Positions 10,466-22,233 of a stretch of DNA of 64,000 bases are shown here, one piece after another (within the stretch, counting starts at the first letter, position 1; each line of letters opens with the position of its first letter). The notes under the pieces were generated by a model, which saw nothing but the letters and a program-made list of their open reading frames with translations, made no database searches and was not told where the DNA came from. This DNA comes from an uncultured Haliea sp. (GTDB lineage Bacteria; Pseudomonadota; Gammaproteobacteria; Pseudomonadales; Halieaceae): contig CAMYIZ010000038.1 of the NCBI GenBank assembly GCA_947258585.1, forward strand, positions 1 through 64,000. Direction: 5' to 3'. The translations under genes and the position numbers were made by a program.

Positions 10466-12265
10466 ATGCGGGGCGGTAATACCGCGGAACCCGGCCAGAC
10501 ACTGAACTGGTCAATCCTGCTGCGTCTATGGCCCTATCTGCACGATCATCGGCGGCGTATCGCCCTGGCGCTGGTGTGTCTGCTGCTGGCCAAGGGCGCG
10601 GTGCTCATCATTCCCTTCATCATGAAGCACCTGGTGGACGGGATGAATCTGCAGGCCGGCGCGCAGCTGGCGGGTTTGCTCGCATTGGGCCTGGTGCTGG
10701 CCTATGGCCTGGCGCGGTTTTCCAGCGTCCTGTTCGGGGAACTGCGCGACACCCTGTTTGGTCGCGTGACCGAGCGCGCCATGCGCAAGCTGGGGCTCAA
10801 GGTATTCCGGCACGTGCACGCCCTGGACCTGGACTTTCACCTGCAGCGACGCACGGGCGGCCTGGCAAGGGACATTGAGCGAGGTACCAGCGGGGTCAGC
10901 TTCCTGCTGCGCTTCATGGTTTTCAATATCGTTCCCACCCTGTTCGAAATCGCCGCCGTGGTCTCGGTGTTTCTGATTGCCTACGGTGCCAGCTACGCGC
11001 TGGTGACGCTGGCTTCGGTACTCGCCTACGGCTGGTTTTCCTTTGGTGCCACCGAGTGGCGAACCCGCTTTGTTCGCGAGATGAACGAGGCGGACTCGGC
11101 CAGCAATACCCGGGCGGTGGACAGTCTGCTCAATTTTGAAACCGTGAAGTACTTCGGTAACGAGGATTTCGAAGCCCATCGCTACGATGAGGATCTGCAG
11201 CGTTGGGAGATGGCCCGGCGCAAGAACCGGCTCTCCCTGTTTGGGCTCAACGGCGGCCAGGCGCTGATTATCGCCGTCGCGCAGACCAGCATGATCGGCC
11301 TGGCGGTGTATCAGGTCCGTGCCGGCATCCTCACCCTCGGCGATTTCATCCTCATCAGCCAGTACATGATCCAGCTGTTCATGCCTCTGGGCTTCCTGGG
11401 CTTCGTCTATCGGGAAATGAAAGGCGCAATGGCCAATATCGAGAAGCTGTTTGCGCTGCTGGATGTGCGGCCCCAGGTGACCGAACGCGAAGCTGCGGCC
11501 GAACTGATCGTGGAGGATGCGGCGATCCGTTTCGACAATGTGAGTTTTGCCTACCAGGCCCAGCGGCCAATTCTGCAGGGCGTCAGTTTCACAGTACTGC
11601 CGGGACAGAAAGTGGCTGTGGTCGGCGCCAGCGGTGCCGGCAAGTCCACCCTGGTCAAGCTGCTGTTTCGCTTCTATGACCCGACTGCCGGCAGTATTGC
11701 TATCGACGGCCAGGATATCGCCGGGGTTACCCTGCAATCCCTGCGCCGGGCTGTCGGCATCGTGCCCCAGGACACGGTCCTGTTCAACGATACCCTGCTG
11801 GAGAACGTGCGTTACGGCAAGCCTGGCGCTGCCGACTCCGAGGTGACCGAGGCGATACGCATGGCGCACCTTGAGGAATTTCTTGCCCAGCTGCCGGAAG
11901 GTGGGGAGACCCGGGTGGGGGAGCGCGGCCTCAAACTCTCCGGGGGGGAGAAGCAGCGGGTCTCGATTGCGCGCACAGTGTTGAAGCGGCCGCCGATCCT
12001 GGTTTTCGACGAGGCCACTTCAAGTCTCGACAGCCGTTCGGAACAGTCGATCCTGTCGGCGCTGCGAGAGATCGCCCGGCATCACACCAGCCTGGTGATA
12101 GCCCATCGACTGTCCACGGTGGTTGATGCGGACCGCATACTGGTATTGCACCACGGCCGCATTGTCGAGCAGGGCGCGCACCGGGAGCTGCTGGCGCTGG
12201 ACGGGCACTATGCGGCGCTGTGGCGCGCCCAGCAGGATGAACAGGCGCGGGGGCCGGATCAGTAG
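10466..12265 (+). CDS. ABC transporter permease/ATP-binding protein, ATM1/heavy-metal exporter type
   Basis: TMD-NBD fusion with Walker A GASGAGKSTLVKLLFRFYDP, signature LSGGEKQRVSIARTVLKRPPILVFDEATSSLD; VKYFGNEDFEAHRYD typical of Atm1-like transporters. Confidence 0.9.
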   Translation: MRGGNTAEPGQTLNWSILLRLWPYLHDHRRRIALALVCLLLAKGAVLIIPFIMKHLVDGMNLQAGAQLAGLLALGLVLAYGLARFSSVLFGELRDTLFGRVTERAMRKLGLKVFRHVHALDLDFHLQRRTGGLARDIERGTSGVSFLLRFMVFNIVPTLFEIAAVVSVFLIAYGASYALVTLASVLAYGWFSFGATEWRTRFVREMNEADSASNTRAVDSLLNFETVKYFGNEDFEAHRYDEDLQRWEMARRKNRLSLFGLNGGQALIIAVAQTSMIGLAVYQVRAGILTLGDFILISQYMIQLFMPLGFLGFVYREMKGAMANIEKLFALLDVRPQVTEREAAAELIVEDAAIRFDNVSFAYQAQRPILQGVSFTVLPGQKVAVVGASGAGKSTLVKLLFRFYDPTAGSIAIDGQDIAGVTLQSLRRAVGIVPQDTVLFNDTLLENVRYGKPGAADSEVTEAIRMAHLEEFLAQLPEGGETRVGERGLKLSGGEKQRVSIARTVLKRPPILVFDEATSSLDSRSEQSILSALREIARHHTSLVIAHRLSTVVDADRILVLHHGRIVEQGAHRELLALDGHYAALWRAQQDEQARGPDQ

Positions 12266-13797
12266 GTGTAGCTGGATTGCAGCCCCAGTGGCAGGTCCAG
12301 CGCCCAGTAGCCGAGCAGGAACAGGGTCCAGAGAACAATAAAGGTGACCGAGTAGGGCAGCATCAGGGCGGTCACTGTGCCAATGCCGGCGCTGCGGATG
12401 TAGCGTTGGCAGTAGACCACCACCAGCGGGAAATAGGGCATCAACGGGGTAATGATATTGGTGGTGGAGTCGCCTATCCTGTAGGCGGCCTGGGTCAGGT
12501 CGGGGGATGCGCCCAGTTTCATCAGCATGGGCACCAGAATGGGTGCCAGCAGCGCCCACTTGGCGGAAGCCGAGCCCACGAACAGGTTCAGCAGGCCGGT
12601 CAACAGGACGATGCCGGAAATCGTGAGCGCGCCCGGCAGGCCCAGCGCCTGCAGCCCCGCGGCGCCCTTCACCGCCAGCAGGATGCCCAGGTTGGAGGCG
12701 CTGAAGGCGTAGATGAACTGGGCGATAAAGAACATGATCACCAGGTAGTAGCCCATGGTCTGCATGGTCTTGGTCATGCCCTCAATGACGTCGCGGCTGC
12801 TGCTGATCGTGCCGGCGGCAATGCCATAGATCACACCGGGCAACAGGAACAAGAGGAAAATCAGCGGCACGATTGAGGCCATCAACGGCGCCCCGGCTTC
12901 GGTCAGGGAGCCGCCCGGGCCGCGCCAGGCGGAATTTTCCGGCACGGCGCTGAATACCAGCAAGAGAACCACCGCCAGCATGCTCCAGAGGGCAATGCGC
13001 AGGGCCTGGCGCTCCCGCTCCCCCAGTTCCTGCATGCCGGTTTCCGCCGCCACATTCTCATCCAGTGGACTGCCGTGCTGCAGCCGCGGCTCGACAAAGC
13101 GGTCGGTCACCAGCCAGCCGACCAGGATAATCAGCAGCGATGAGACCGAGGTGAAAAAGTAGTTGTTCAGCGGGTTCAGCACCACGGAGGGGTCGATGAT
13201 CTGGGCAGCTGACTGGGAGATACCCTGCAACATCGGATCGATTGCCGAGGGGATGAAATTGGCCGAATAGCCGCCGGATACGCCGGCGAACGCGGCGGCA
13301 ATGCCGGCGAGTGGATGGCGCCCGGCGGCGTGGAAGATAATGCCACCCAGGGGTATTACCAGTACATAGCCCGCATCGGCTGCGGTATGGCTGACAATGC
13401 CGACCACGATCACCATCGGCGTCAGCAGCCAGCGGGCAGTAACGCCCAGCATGGCCCGCAGGGTGGAGTTGATAAAGCCGGTGTGCTCGGCAACGCCAAT
13501 TCCCAGCATGGCCACCAGAACGACACCGATGGGATGGAAATGGGCGAAGGTGGTGACCATCGCCGACAGGAATTGTGTCATCGCCCCTGCGGACAGCTGG
13601 TTAACCACGACCAGCGGTTCGCCGTTGCGAGGGTCGATGAGGTCGTATTCGAACAGGGAAAACAGCAGGGACAGCGCCCAGGTGACAAATAGCAGCGCAA
13701 TAAACAGCACGGCAGGATCGGGCAATTTGTTGCCTACCCTCTCAATACTGGCCAGGACTCTCTGGGTGCGCGTGGCGGGGAGGGGTGCCTGATTCAT
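12259..13797 (-). CDS. AbgT family transporter
   Basis: MNQAPLPATRTQRVLASIERVGNKLPDPAVLFIALLFVTW; multiple TM segments, AbgT-like signature (GDSTTNIITPLMPYFPLVV). Confidence 0.9.
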   Translation of the reverse strand: MNQAPLPATRTQRVLASIERVGNKLPDPAVLFIALLFVTWALSLLFSLFEYDLIDPRNGEPLVVVNQLSAGAMTQFLSAMVTTFAHFHPIGVVLVAMLGIGVAEHTGFINSTLRAMLGVTARWLLTPMVIVVGIVSHTAADAGYVLVIPLGGIIFHAAGRHPLAGIAAAFAGVSGGYSANFIPSAIDPMLQGISQSAAQIIDPSVVLNPLNNYFFTSVSSLLIILVGWLVTDRFVEPRLQHGSPLDENVAAETGMQELGERERQALRIALWSMLAVVLLLVFSAVPENSAWRGPGGSLTEAGAPLMASIVPLIFLLFLLPGVIYGIAAGTISSSRDVIEGMTKTMQTMGYYLVIMFFIAQFIYAFSASNLGILLAVKGAAGLQALGLPGALTISGIVLLTGLLNLFVGSASAKWALLAPILVPMLMKLGASPDLTQAAYRIGDSTTNIITPLMPYFPLVVVYCQRYIRSAGIGTVTALMLPYSVTFIVLWTLFLLGYWALDLPLGLQSSYTY

Positions 13798-14001
13798 GCC
13801 GTTGGCTTCTCGCGTAAAACCGCAGTGTAATTCGAGCGCGGGCTGGAGACAAACCCGCCGCAACGCCGCTGGAGCACCGCGGCGAGTTGCGCGGTCGGTT
13901 TGATTTGCTGAACGGCGGTTCGCCCCGGTCGCGCGCCGCTTGTGTCCCACTCTGCGCTGGGCCATGCTCCCGACAATACCGATAACAGACAGGCTGCCAC
14001 C

Positions 14002-15129
14002 ATGCTCTCAACATTCGATGACTACCCCATTCACCAGACAGCTGAACCCATAGCCCAGACCGCCAGCAGCGACCGCTGCACCTATGACCGCTACTGGTAC
14101 AACGCCCACGACCGCGACGGCGCCTTTTATTTTGGGGTGGGTCTGTGCCGCTATCCCAATCTGGGCATCATGGATTGCAGCCTGAGCCTGGCTATTGATG
14201 GCCAACAGTACGCGTTTCACGGTTCGCGGCGGGCGCCGTCAGAGCCTACCGACACCAGTGTCGGGCCCTTTGTCCTGCGCATTCTCGAACCCATGGGTCG
14301 CCATCAGTTGACCATCGGGCCCAACGAGACCGGAATCGAATGCGACCTGGTATTCACGCCCTATACAGCGTGCATGGAGGAGGGTCGCCAGACCCTGCGC
14401 AACGAGCGGCACCTGGTCATGGATGCAACCCGTCTCGACCAGTTCGGCAGCTGGCACGGCTGGATTCGCTACGATGGCCGGGAATTGCGCGTCGACGGCG
14501 CCACGACGTTGGGCCTCAAGGACCGTTCCTGGGGCATCCGTCCGGTGGGTGAGCCCTGGCCTGGCGGGGCCCCTATCAGCAGTTTCCAGGCCGTGCATTT
14601 CTGCTGGATGCCCATCCACTGGGACGACCAGTGCAGTCTCGCCGGCTGGTTCGAGGACGACAGTGGTCACCAGTGGCACTGCGATCAGGGTTTCCTGCCG
14701 CGCTATGCGGACACAGCCGCCATTCCCGGTACCAGCGATCCCGCCGCCTCTGTCTGGCAGGGCACGGTGGAGCATGCGATCGCGATGGTGCCGGGTACCC
14801 GCCGCGCCGCCAGCGCCACGGTGACCATGCGCGACCGCAGCGGCGAGGCCATGACGGTCACCCTGGAGCCGCTACTGGTACACCGCATGAAGGGTCTGGG
14901 TTACCAGCACCCACAGTGGGGCCACGGCAAGTGGCATGGCGAGCTGGTCATTGCCGGTGAGAGCTGGCGCGACAGCGACCTCGACCCCCTGGCCCTGGAA
15001 AACCTGCATATCCAGCAGGTGGTGCGCGCGACCTGCGGCGACCGGGTCGGGCACGGCGTACTCGAACAAATGCACATCGGCCCCTCCCGCACCTACGGCT
15101 TCAACGACTGGTTTGATGCGGCCGGCTAG
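14002..15129 (+). CDS. Hypothetical protein, possible AttH/CrtC-like (hydroxyneurosporene synthase-like) beta-barrel domain
   Basis: Intact ORF starting MLSTFDDYPIHQTAEPIAQTASSDRCTYDRYWYNAHDRDGAFYFGVGLCRYPN; family assignment tentative. Confidence 0.6.
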   Translation: MLSTFDDYPIHQTAEPIAQTASSDRCTYDRYWYNAHDRDGAFYFGVGLCRYPNLGIMDCSLSLAIDGQQYAFHGSRRAPSEPTDTSVGPFVLRILEPMGRHQLTIGPNETGIECDLVFTPYTACMEEGRQTLRNERHLVMDATRLDQFGSWHGWIRYDGRELRVDGATTLGLKDRSWGIRPVGEPWPGGAPISSFQAVHFCWMPIHWDDQCSLAGWFEDDSGHQWHCDQGFLPRYADTAAIPGTSDPAASVWQGTVEHAIAMVPGTRRAASATVTMRDRSGEAMTVTLEPLLVHRMKGLGYQHPQWGHGKWHGELVIAGESWRDSDLDPLALENLHIQQVVRATCGDRVGHGVLEQMHIGPSRTYGFNDWFDAAG

Positions 15130-15295
15130 GTGGGGCCGGCCAGGTGGGGCTGCCGAGGCCTCCCATGGTGCAAGACTTGAACTCCTTGGCACCGAACTGG
15201 ACTCGGAAAAGTATCGAAGCTACCACTGAGTCTGAAGGACTTCCCGCTGTCGTAGTCCCTGCACTGGGCCCCTGCTCGGTAGGCAATGAGATGTC

Positions 15296-15727
15296 TCAGT
15301 CCAGTGGATAGGGCGGCCGCTGCCCGCCGCAGAGCACGTCGGTCACCTGTTCCGTGTCCATGTACTCGGTGAGCTTGACCAGCTTGCCCTTGTCGAATTC
15401 GAACAGGAAGTGGTAGTCGTTGCTGTAGGTCTGGCCGGACACGTGCTCACCCTCGCTGGAGGCTTCCACGGCCACTTTATCGCCCTCGGCCACCATGCCG
15501 CGCACGGTGAAGGTAATGCCCCTGGGGAAGACTTCCATGATGCTGGCAATGGCGCCGCGCAGTTCCGGATACTCAGTGAGGCCGGAAATGAGCGTTGCTC
15601 CCATGGTTTCCACGCAACCGTTTTTGGCGTAGGTGGCAAGCGCCGCGTCGACGTTGCCCGCGCTCAAGTCCGCGAGGAACTGGCGAACCTTCGCCTTGTT
15701 GTCTGTCTCTGTTGTCATCGTCGTCAT
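15296..15727 (-). CDS. SnoaL/NTF2-like domain protein
   Basis: KVRQFLADLSAGNVDAALATYAKNGCVETMGATLISG... small NTF2-like fold pattern. Confidence 0.75.
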   Translation of the reverse strand: MTTMTTETDNKAKVRQFLADLSAGNVDAALATYAKNGCVETMGATLISGLTEYPELRGAIASIMEVFPRGITFTVRGMVAEGDKVAVEASSEGEHVSGQTYSNDYHFLFEFDKGKLVKLTEYMDTEQVTDVLCGGQRPPYPLD

Positions 15728-15929
15728 CCGCGAGAAGGAGCGCCGGCCGGCGCCATGGCTCCATCTTAGTCGCCGCGGTCTGCCGCGCCATGTTGCTGGT
15801 ACAGCATTTCAAGCCAGTGCAGCCGGCCCGTTGCAGGGGGCCGGCGCTGGTTCAACTATTCGACAAGGAGGGCGGGAGCCCGGCGGGCGGAACACGGTCT
15901 TGCTCCCGGGCTGGAGCTGGGGGCGGTTC

Positions 15930-17117
15930 TCAGCGGTTCCTGCCCAGGCGTTCGTGGGCGTTGACCCATTCGTTTTCGCGGGTTTCCTTGTCCACCCGGG
16001 TGGCAGCGCCCAGCGACAGTTCCCCGGCGACGACCAGGCCGGCGGCGATTTCCGCCAGCTTCAGGACCTTGCCCTTGCCGTGGCAGTCCATGATCTCAAG
16101 GCACTCGCGCTGGGTGGGCAGGTTGGTGCCCCCGCCATAGGTGGCGAGGATGAGGGCCGGCAGGGTGATGGAGAAGAAGTAGTCGCCTGCACGGGTCACC
16201 CGGGTGTAGACGGTACACTGGTTGGATTCACCGATGTTGGCAATATCCTGGCCGGTGGCCAGGTACAGGGCAGCGAGTCCATTGGCCGGATGCGCGGCGT
16301 TGTTGGACGAATGGGTCAGAAAGGACGCAACGGTAGTGATGCCCCAGCCGTAGTGCATGGCTTCCGGGGTGATCCGCAGGTTGGCTTGCAGCACATCGCG
16401 TGGCACGGTGATTTCCGCGGTGACCCGGCGCCCGCGACCCTTGAGCGAGTTGACCGAGGAGGTGCGTTTTTCGGTGTCGAAGTTGCCGGAAAGCAGGTAG
16501 TGGCGCATCTTCGGGAACTGCTCGCGGATCCATTCGCAGGCGAAGAAGGTCGCCTTGCTGGTCATGTTCTGGCCGGCGGCGTCGCCGGTGCTGTAGTCAA
16601 AACGGGTGAACACCATGTTGTGGGCGATGTAGTGTTCGACCTCGTTGAGCTTGCCCACGGATGTGGTGCTTTCGGCCACCGCCTTGATCGCCGCAAAATT
16701 CTCCACCAGCCATTCGTTGAAATCCCGGGCGTCCCGGGCGTCCTTGAAGACGAAGCAGGGCGCCCGTTGCATGGCTTCGCCGCAGACGGTGGTCTTTACC
16801 CCACCGCTCTCGCGAATCACTTTCATGCCCCGGTTGTAGCTGGCCAGCATGGTGCCCTCGACAGTGGCCATCGGTACGTAGAACTCGCCCTGGGCGTGCT
16901 CGCCGTCGATCAGCAAGGGGCCCGCAAGGCCGATCGGCACCTGGACCACGCCGAACATGTTTTCGATATTGCCGGCCATGACCTCGGGCTCGAAGGAGAA
17001 CTGGCGCGTATGGTGCAGCTGCGCGGGGGTTTTTGCTTCGATAAAGGCCTGGCGTTCGGCGATGATCTCTCGGCTGTAGTCGTTATCGTTGTTGCGCGGG
17101 ATCTTGTTGTTGCTCAT
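15930..17117 (-). CDS. Hydroxymethylglutaryl-CoA reductase (class I-like)
   Basis: ENMFGVVQVPIGLAGPLLIDG, VEGTMLASYNRGMK, NMTSKAT, SGNFDTEKRTSSVNSLKGRGR, GQDIANIGESN, C-terminal NAHERLGRN; start at MSNNKIPRNND. Confidence 0.9.
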   Translation of the reverse strand: MSNNKIPRNNDNDYSREIIAERQAFIEAKTPAQLHHTRQFSFEPEVMAGNIENMFGVVQVPIGLAGPLLIDGEHAQGEFYVPMATVEGTMLASYNRGMKVIRESGGVKTTVCGEAMQRAPCFVFKDARDARDFNEWLVENFAAIKAVAESTTSVGKLNEVEHYIAHNMVFTRFDYSTGDAAGQNMTSKATFFACEWIREQFPKMRHYLLSGNFDTEKRTSSVNSLKGRGRRVTAEITVPRDVLQANLRITPEAMHYGWGITTVASFLTHSSNNAAHPANGLAALYLATGQDIANIGESNQCTVYTRVTRAGDYFFSITLPALILATYGGGTNLPTQRECLEIMDCHGKGKVLKLAEIAAGLVVAGELSLGAATRVDKETRENEWVNAHERLGRNR

Positions 17118-17188
17118 GGCATCGCCCTCGGGAAAATCGAAAGGGTAGGAAAAAGGTCTTCGCAGCGCAAGGGACGCCCCGCCGGGTA

Positions 17189-18994
<1,806 letters not shown>

Positions 18995-19039
18995 GGCGGG
19001 CGAGTATACCCCAGTCCGGCCTGCTTTCCGGTGATCCAA

Positions 19040-20506
19040 TCAGTGCAATAAGGCCTGAATCAGTTCGTTGCGCAGATCGCGGGGGGCTATGACCCGGTCA
19101 AAGGCCATGGCATCGGCACCGGCCCAGGCGCCGCTCTGGTGGGCCGCAAGCGCCTCGGTGGCATCGCGGTCAGCGCCGGTGGCTGCGGCGGCGCCCAGGG
19201 CCGGGATGCCGCCCAGGCTGACTCCGGGCAGCGCCAGGCTCACCAGCTGCCGGTCCCAGGGGTTCATGCCCATGACCGAGCTGCCGAAACCAAAGGCCTT
19301 GCGCAGGGTTACCACCACCTTTTGCCCGCGATAGTGGCGCTGGGCCCGGAACATGCCGGCCGCCGCCCGCAGGACGCCCGAGCGCTCCGCCGCGGGGCCG
19401 GGCATCACGCCGGGGTTGTCGACCAGGGATACCAGCGGCAGGCCGAAGCGGTGGGCCAGGCCGATAAAATAGCTGGCCTTGTCCGCGGCCTGGCGGGTAA
19501 TGGCGCCCGCCTCGACGGCGGGCTGGTTGGCAATCAGCAGGCAGCTGCGGCCGCCGATACGGGCGAGGGTGGTGATGAGGGTGCGGCCGTAGTCCGGCTG
19601 CAATTCCAGCAGGCTGTCGGTGTCCACCAGCTCCGCCAGCACCCTGCGCATGTCGTAGGGCTGCGCGACGGCCGGTGGAATGATATCGAGCAGGCTGTCC
19701 ACCGGGCGTGGCGCGCTTGCGGTGGGGTCCACGCCGTTGGCCGCGAGCGTGTCCGGCTCTGCCAGCAGAGCGAGAAATCGGCGCGCCAGGCTGAAGCACT
19801 CGGCCTCGCTGGCGCAGCGCTGGTGGGCGACGCCGCTGTCGCGGGTATGGAGCAGGGCGGAACCCAGTTCATCCGCAGTGGTGTCGATACCCATGGCGGC
19901 CTTCACCAGGGGTGGCCCGGCGCTGAAGAGAGCGCTGCCTTCGGCCATGATCACCAGGTCGGCGAACATGGCGGCGAGGGCGCCGTGGCCGGCGGAGGTG
20001 CCGAGCACAATGGCCACGATGGGAGCCTGTCCCTGCAGGTCCGCGAGCAGTTGCAGGTCACCGGGGGCATGGGGATAGCGCTCATCCTGGTTGCTGGCCC
20101 GCTCCCCGGCGCCGTCCAGCAAAACCAGGAGTGGACAGCGCTGTTCCAGCGCCAGTCGTACCAGGCGAGCGCGCTTGGCGGCGTTGGGGTGGCCAATCGA
20201 GCCGCCCTGAACGGTAAAGTCTTCCGCGAGGATAACGCAGCGGCGGCTGTCGATGTGGGCCGTGCCCGCCACCAGGCCATCGGCGGGCACCGCTGGCCGG
20301 CCGGCTGGATGCTGGCCACCCGCCAGGGCGCCGTACTCTCTGAAGCTGCCCGCGTCGGCCAACGCCTCGACACGCTCCCGGGCGGTGAGGCGCCCGCGGC
20401 GGTGCTGGCGGGCGATGCGTTCTTCCCCTCCCTGGGCGACTGCGGCCTGCTGGCGCTGGCGCAGCTCGGACAGCAGTGCTTCCCAGTGCTTGCGGTTTTC
20501 GGTCAT
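19040..20506 (-). CDS. Acyl-CoA carboxylase carboxyltransferase (beta) subunit
   Basis: RGRLTARERVEALADAGSFREYG, GGSIGHPNAAKRARLVRLAL, LVSLVDNPGVMPGPAAE, VVVTLRKAFGFGSSVMG; start could also be 20524. Confidence 0.88.
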   Translation of the reverse strand: MTENRKHWEALLSELRQRQQAAVAQGGEERIARQHRRGRLTARERVEALADAGSFREYGALAGGQHPAGRPAVPADGLVAGTAHIDSRRCVILAEDFTVQGGSIGHPNAAKRARLVRLALEQRCPLLVLLDGAGERASNQDERYPHAPGDLQLLADLQGQAPIVAIVLGTSAGHGALAAMFADLVIMAEGSALFSAGPPLVKAAMGIDTTADELGSALLHTRDSGVAHQRCASEAECFSLARRFLALLAEPDTLAANGVDPTASAPRPVDSLLDIIPPAVAQPYDMRRVLAELVDTDSLLELQPDYGRTLITTLARIGGRSCLLIANQPAVEAGAITRQAADKASYFIGLAHRFGLPLVSLVDNPGVMPGPAAERSGVLRAAAGMFRAQRHYRGQKVVVTLRKAFGFGSSVMGMNPWDRQLVSLALPGVSLGGIPALGAAAATGADRDATEALAAHQSGAWAGADAMAFDRVIAPRDLRNELIQALLH

Positions 20507-20613
20507 GGCGGCGGGCCGGATCATTGGTGGAGAACACCAAAATACGTAATGCCGTCGCCGCGGACAATGGCGGCGGCGCGGCTCCGGTTCAGTCTGTTGG
20601 TTCGCGCCGGCCT

Positions 20614-22101
20614 TTATGCGGCCGAGGACGCCTCTGCCTGCGGCGCTGGCAGGCCAAACGCTGCCCAGTCCGGTTCCGCCATGCAGGCGGTGAAGCGGGC
20701 GAAATTCCACGGCCAGCTGGAGGGAATACCTTCCGCATCCAGGTACCAGCTGACACAGCCCCCCAGGTACCAGACCGTGTTCTTGGCCGCGGCGACGCGC
20801 TCGGTCTCAAAGCGCTCCATGGCCTCGAAACTGGGGGCGATCTCGGTGCAATCGTTTGCCCGCAGGCGCCCCAGCAACTGGCTGATGTAGCCCCACTGGT
20901 GCTCGGCAATGTCGATCAGGGAGAAGTTGCCCACCGGCCCATTGGGGCCATTGAGCATGAACAGGTTCGGGAAGTCGGGCATGGTCACCGCCAGGTAGGC
21001 CTTGGGACGATCGGCCCAGAAGGCGTCCAGGCTCGCCCCGTTGCGCCCGTTGATTGTCATCGGGCGCATGAAATGATCGGCGTGGAAGCCGGTGGCATAC
21101 ACGATCACGTCCAGCTCGTGCAGTTCCCCGTCCGCGGTGCGGATGCCTTCGGGCTCAATACGCTCGATACCGTCGCGCACCAGCCGTGACTGCGGGTGCT
21201 GGATGGCCTGGTAGTAATCGGGCGAGAAGACCAGGCGCTTGCACAGCGGTGCATGGTCCGGCCGCAGCTGCTCCCGCAGTGCCGGGTCGGTCACGGACTG
21301 TTCCAGGTTGTCCAGGCAGGCTTTGGCCATGGCGCGGGCGGGCTCGGATTCCATATCGGTGATGGACTGGGTGTAGGCCTCCACTGCGGCCATGTACTCC
21401 TCCACGTTCATCGCCTGGGCCAGTACCTCGGGATCCCGGAAGGCGGCCCGCTCTGCCTCGCTGAAGACTCCGTTTTCTACCGGCATTATCCACTGTGGCG
21501 TGCGCTGGTAGTGTTCCAGCAGCGCCGCCTTGCCCGCCAGCGCCGAGATGATCTGCACCCCAGTGGAGCCGTTGCCGATGACGCCGATGCGTTTGCCCTC
21601 GAGCGTCACGCTGTGGTCCCAGCGGGCGCTGTGCATCAGGTCCCCGCGGAAGGACTCCGCTCCGGCGATGTCCGGATAGCGGGGGTGGTGGAGTACGCCG
21701 GTGGCGGCGATGAGGATGTCGGCGCTGTCGCGGTGGCCACTGCGGAACTGCAGCTGCCAGCGGCCTTCGCGGTAGTCCGCGCGGGTGGCTTCCTCGCCGA
21801 ACCGGGTCAGCCGGTCGATACCGTATTTGGCGGCAGTGCGCTCGAAATAGGTCTGGATTTCAGGGCCGGGAGGCAGGTGTCTGCTCCAGTCCGGATTGCG
21901 TTCAAAGCTGTAGGTGTAGAAATGCGAGGGCACGTCGCAGGTCAGGCCGGGGTAGGTGTTGTCGCGCCAGGTCCCGCCGACCCGGTCGGCCTTTTCGTAG
22001 AGGGTGATGTCGGTGTAACCCTCTTCCTGCAGGCGGATGCCGGCGAGGATGCCGGCCATGCCGGCGCCGAGAACGATAATGCGGGGTTGTGTGGCGGACA
22101 T
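20614..22101 (-). CDS. Flavin-containing Baeyer-Villiger-type monooxygenase
   Basis: Rossmann GAGMAGI, GGTWRDNTYPGLTCDVPSHFYTYSF, fingerprint FRGDLMHSARWDH. Confidence 0.92.
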   Translation of the reverse strand: MSATQPRIIVLGAGMAGILAGIRLQEEGYTDITLYEKADRVGGTWRDNTYPGLTCDVPSHFYTYSFERNPDWSRHLPPGPEIQTYFERTAAKYGIDRLTRFGEEATRADYREGRWQLQFRSGHRDSADILIAATGVLHHPRYPDIAGAESFRGDLMHSARWDHSVTLEGKRIGVIGNGSTGVQIISALAGKAALLEHYQRTPQWIMPVENGVFSEAERAAFRDPEVLAQAMNVEEYMAAVEAYTQSITDMESEPARAMAKACLDNLEQSVTDPALREQLRPDHAPLCKRLVFSPDYYQAIQHPQSRLVRDGIERIEPEGIRTADGELHELDVIVYATGFHADHFMRPMTINGRNGASLDAFWADRPKAYLAVTMPDFPNLFMLNGPNGPVGNFSLIDIAEHQWGYISQLLGRLRANDCTEIAPSFEAMERFETERVAAAKNTVWYLGGCVSWYLDAEGIPSSWPWNFARFTACMAEPDWAAFGLPAPQAEASSAA

Positions 22102-22233
22102 GGGGATGGCTCCTGGCTGCTGTGATTATGGCCATAGCTTACGGGAGAGCGGCCACTCCAGGCTTAGCATTTATGTTCAACTTTATGACAATATCGCTAA
22201 TAATGCCCACGGGTGGAAGCGGTGCCGAATGCC

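Noticed and set aside
10526-11869. 447 aa minus-strand ORF opposite the ABC transporter
   Set aside because: Antisense to a clear ABC exporter; composition typical of shadow ORFs
15130-15295. Intergenic stretch examined for a tRNA or small RNA
   Set aside because: No cloverleaf, CCA end or convincing hairpin-terminator structure found by eye
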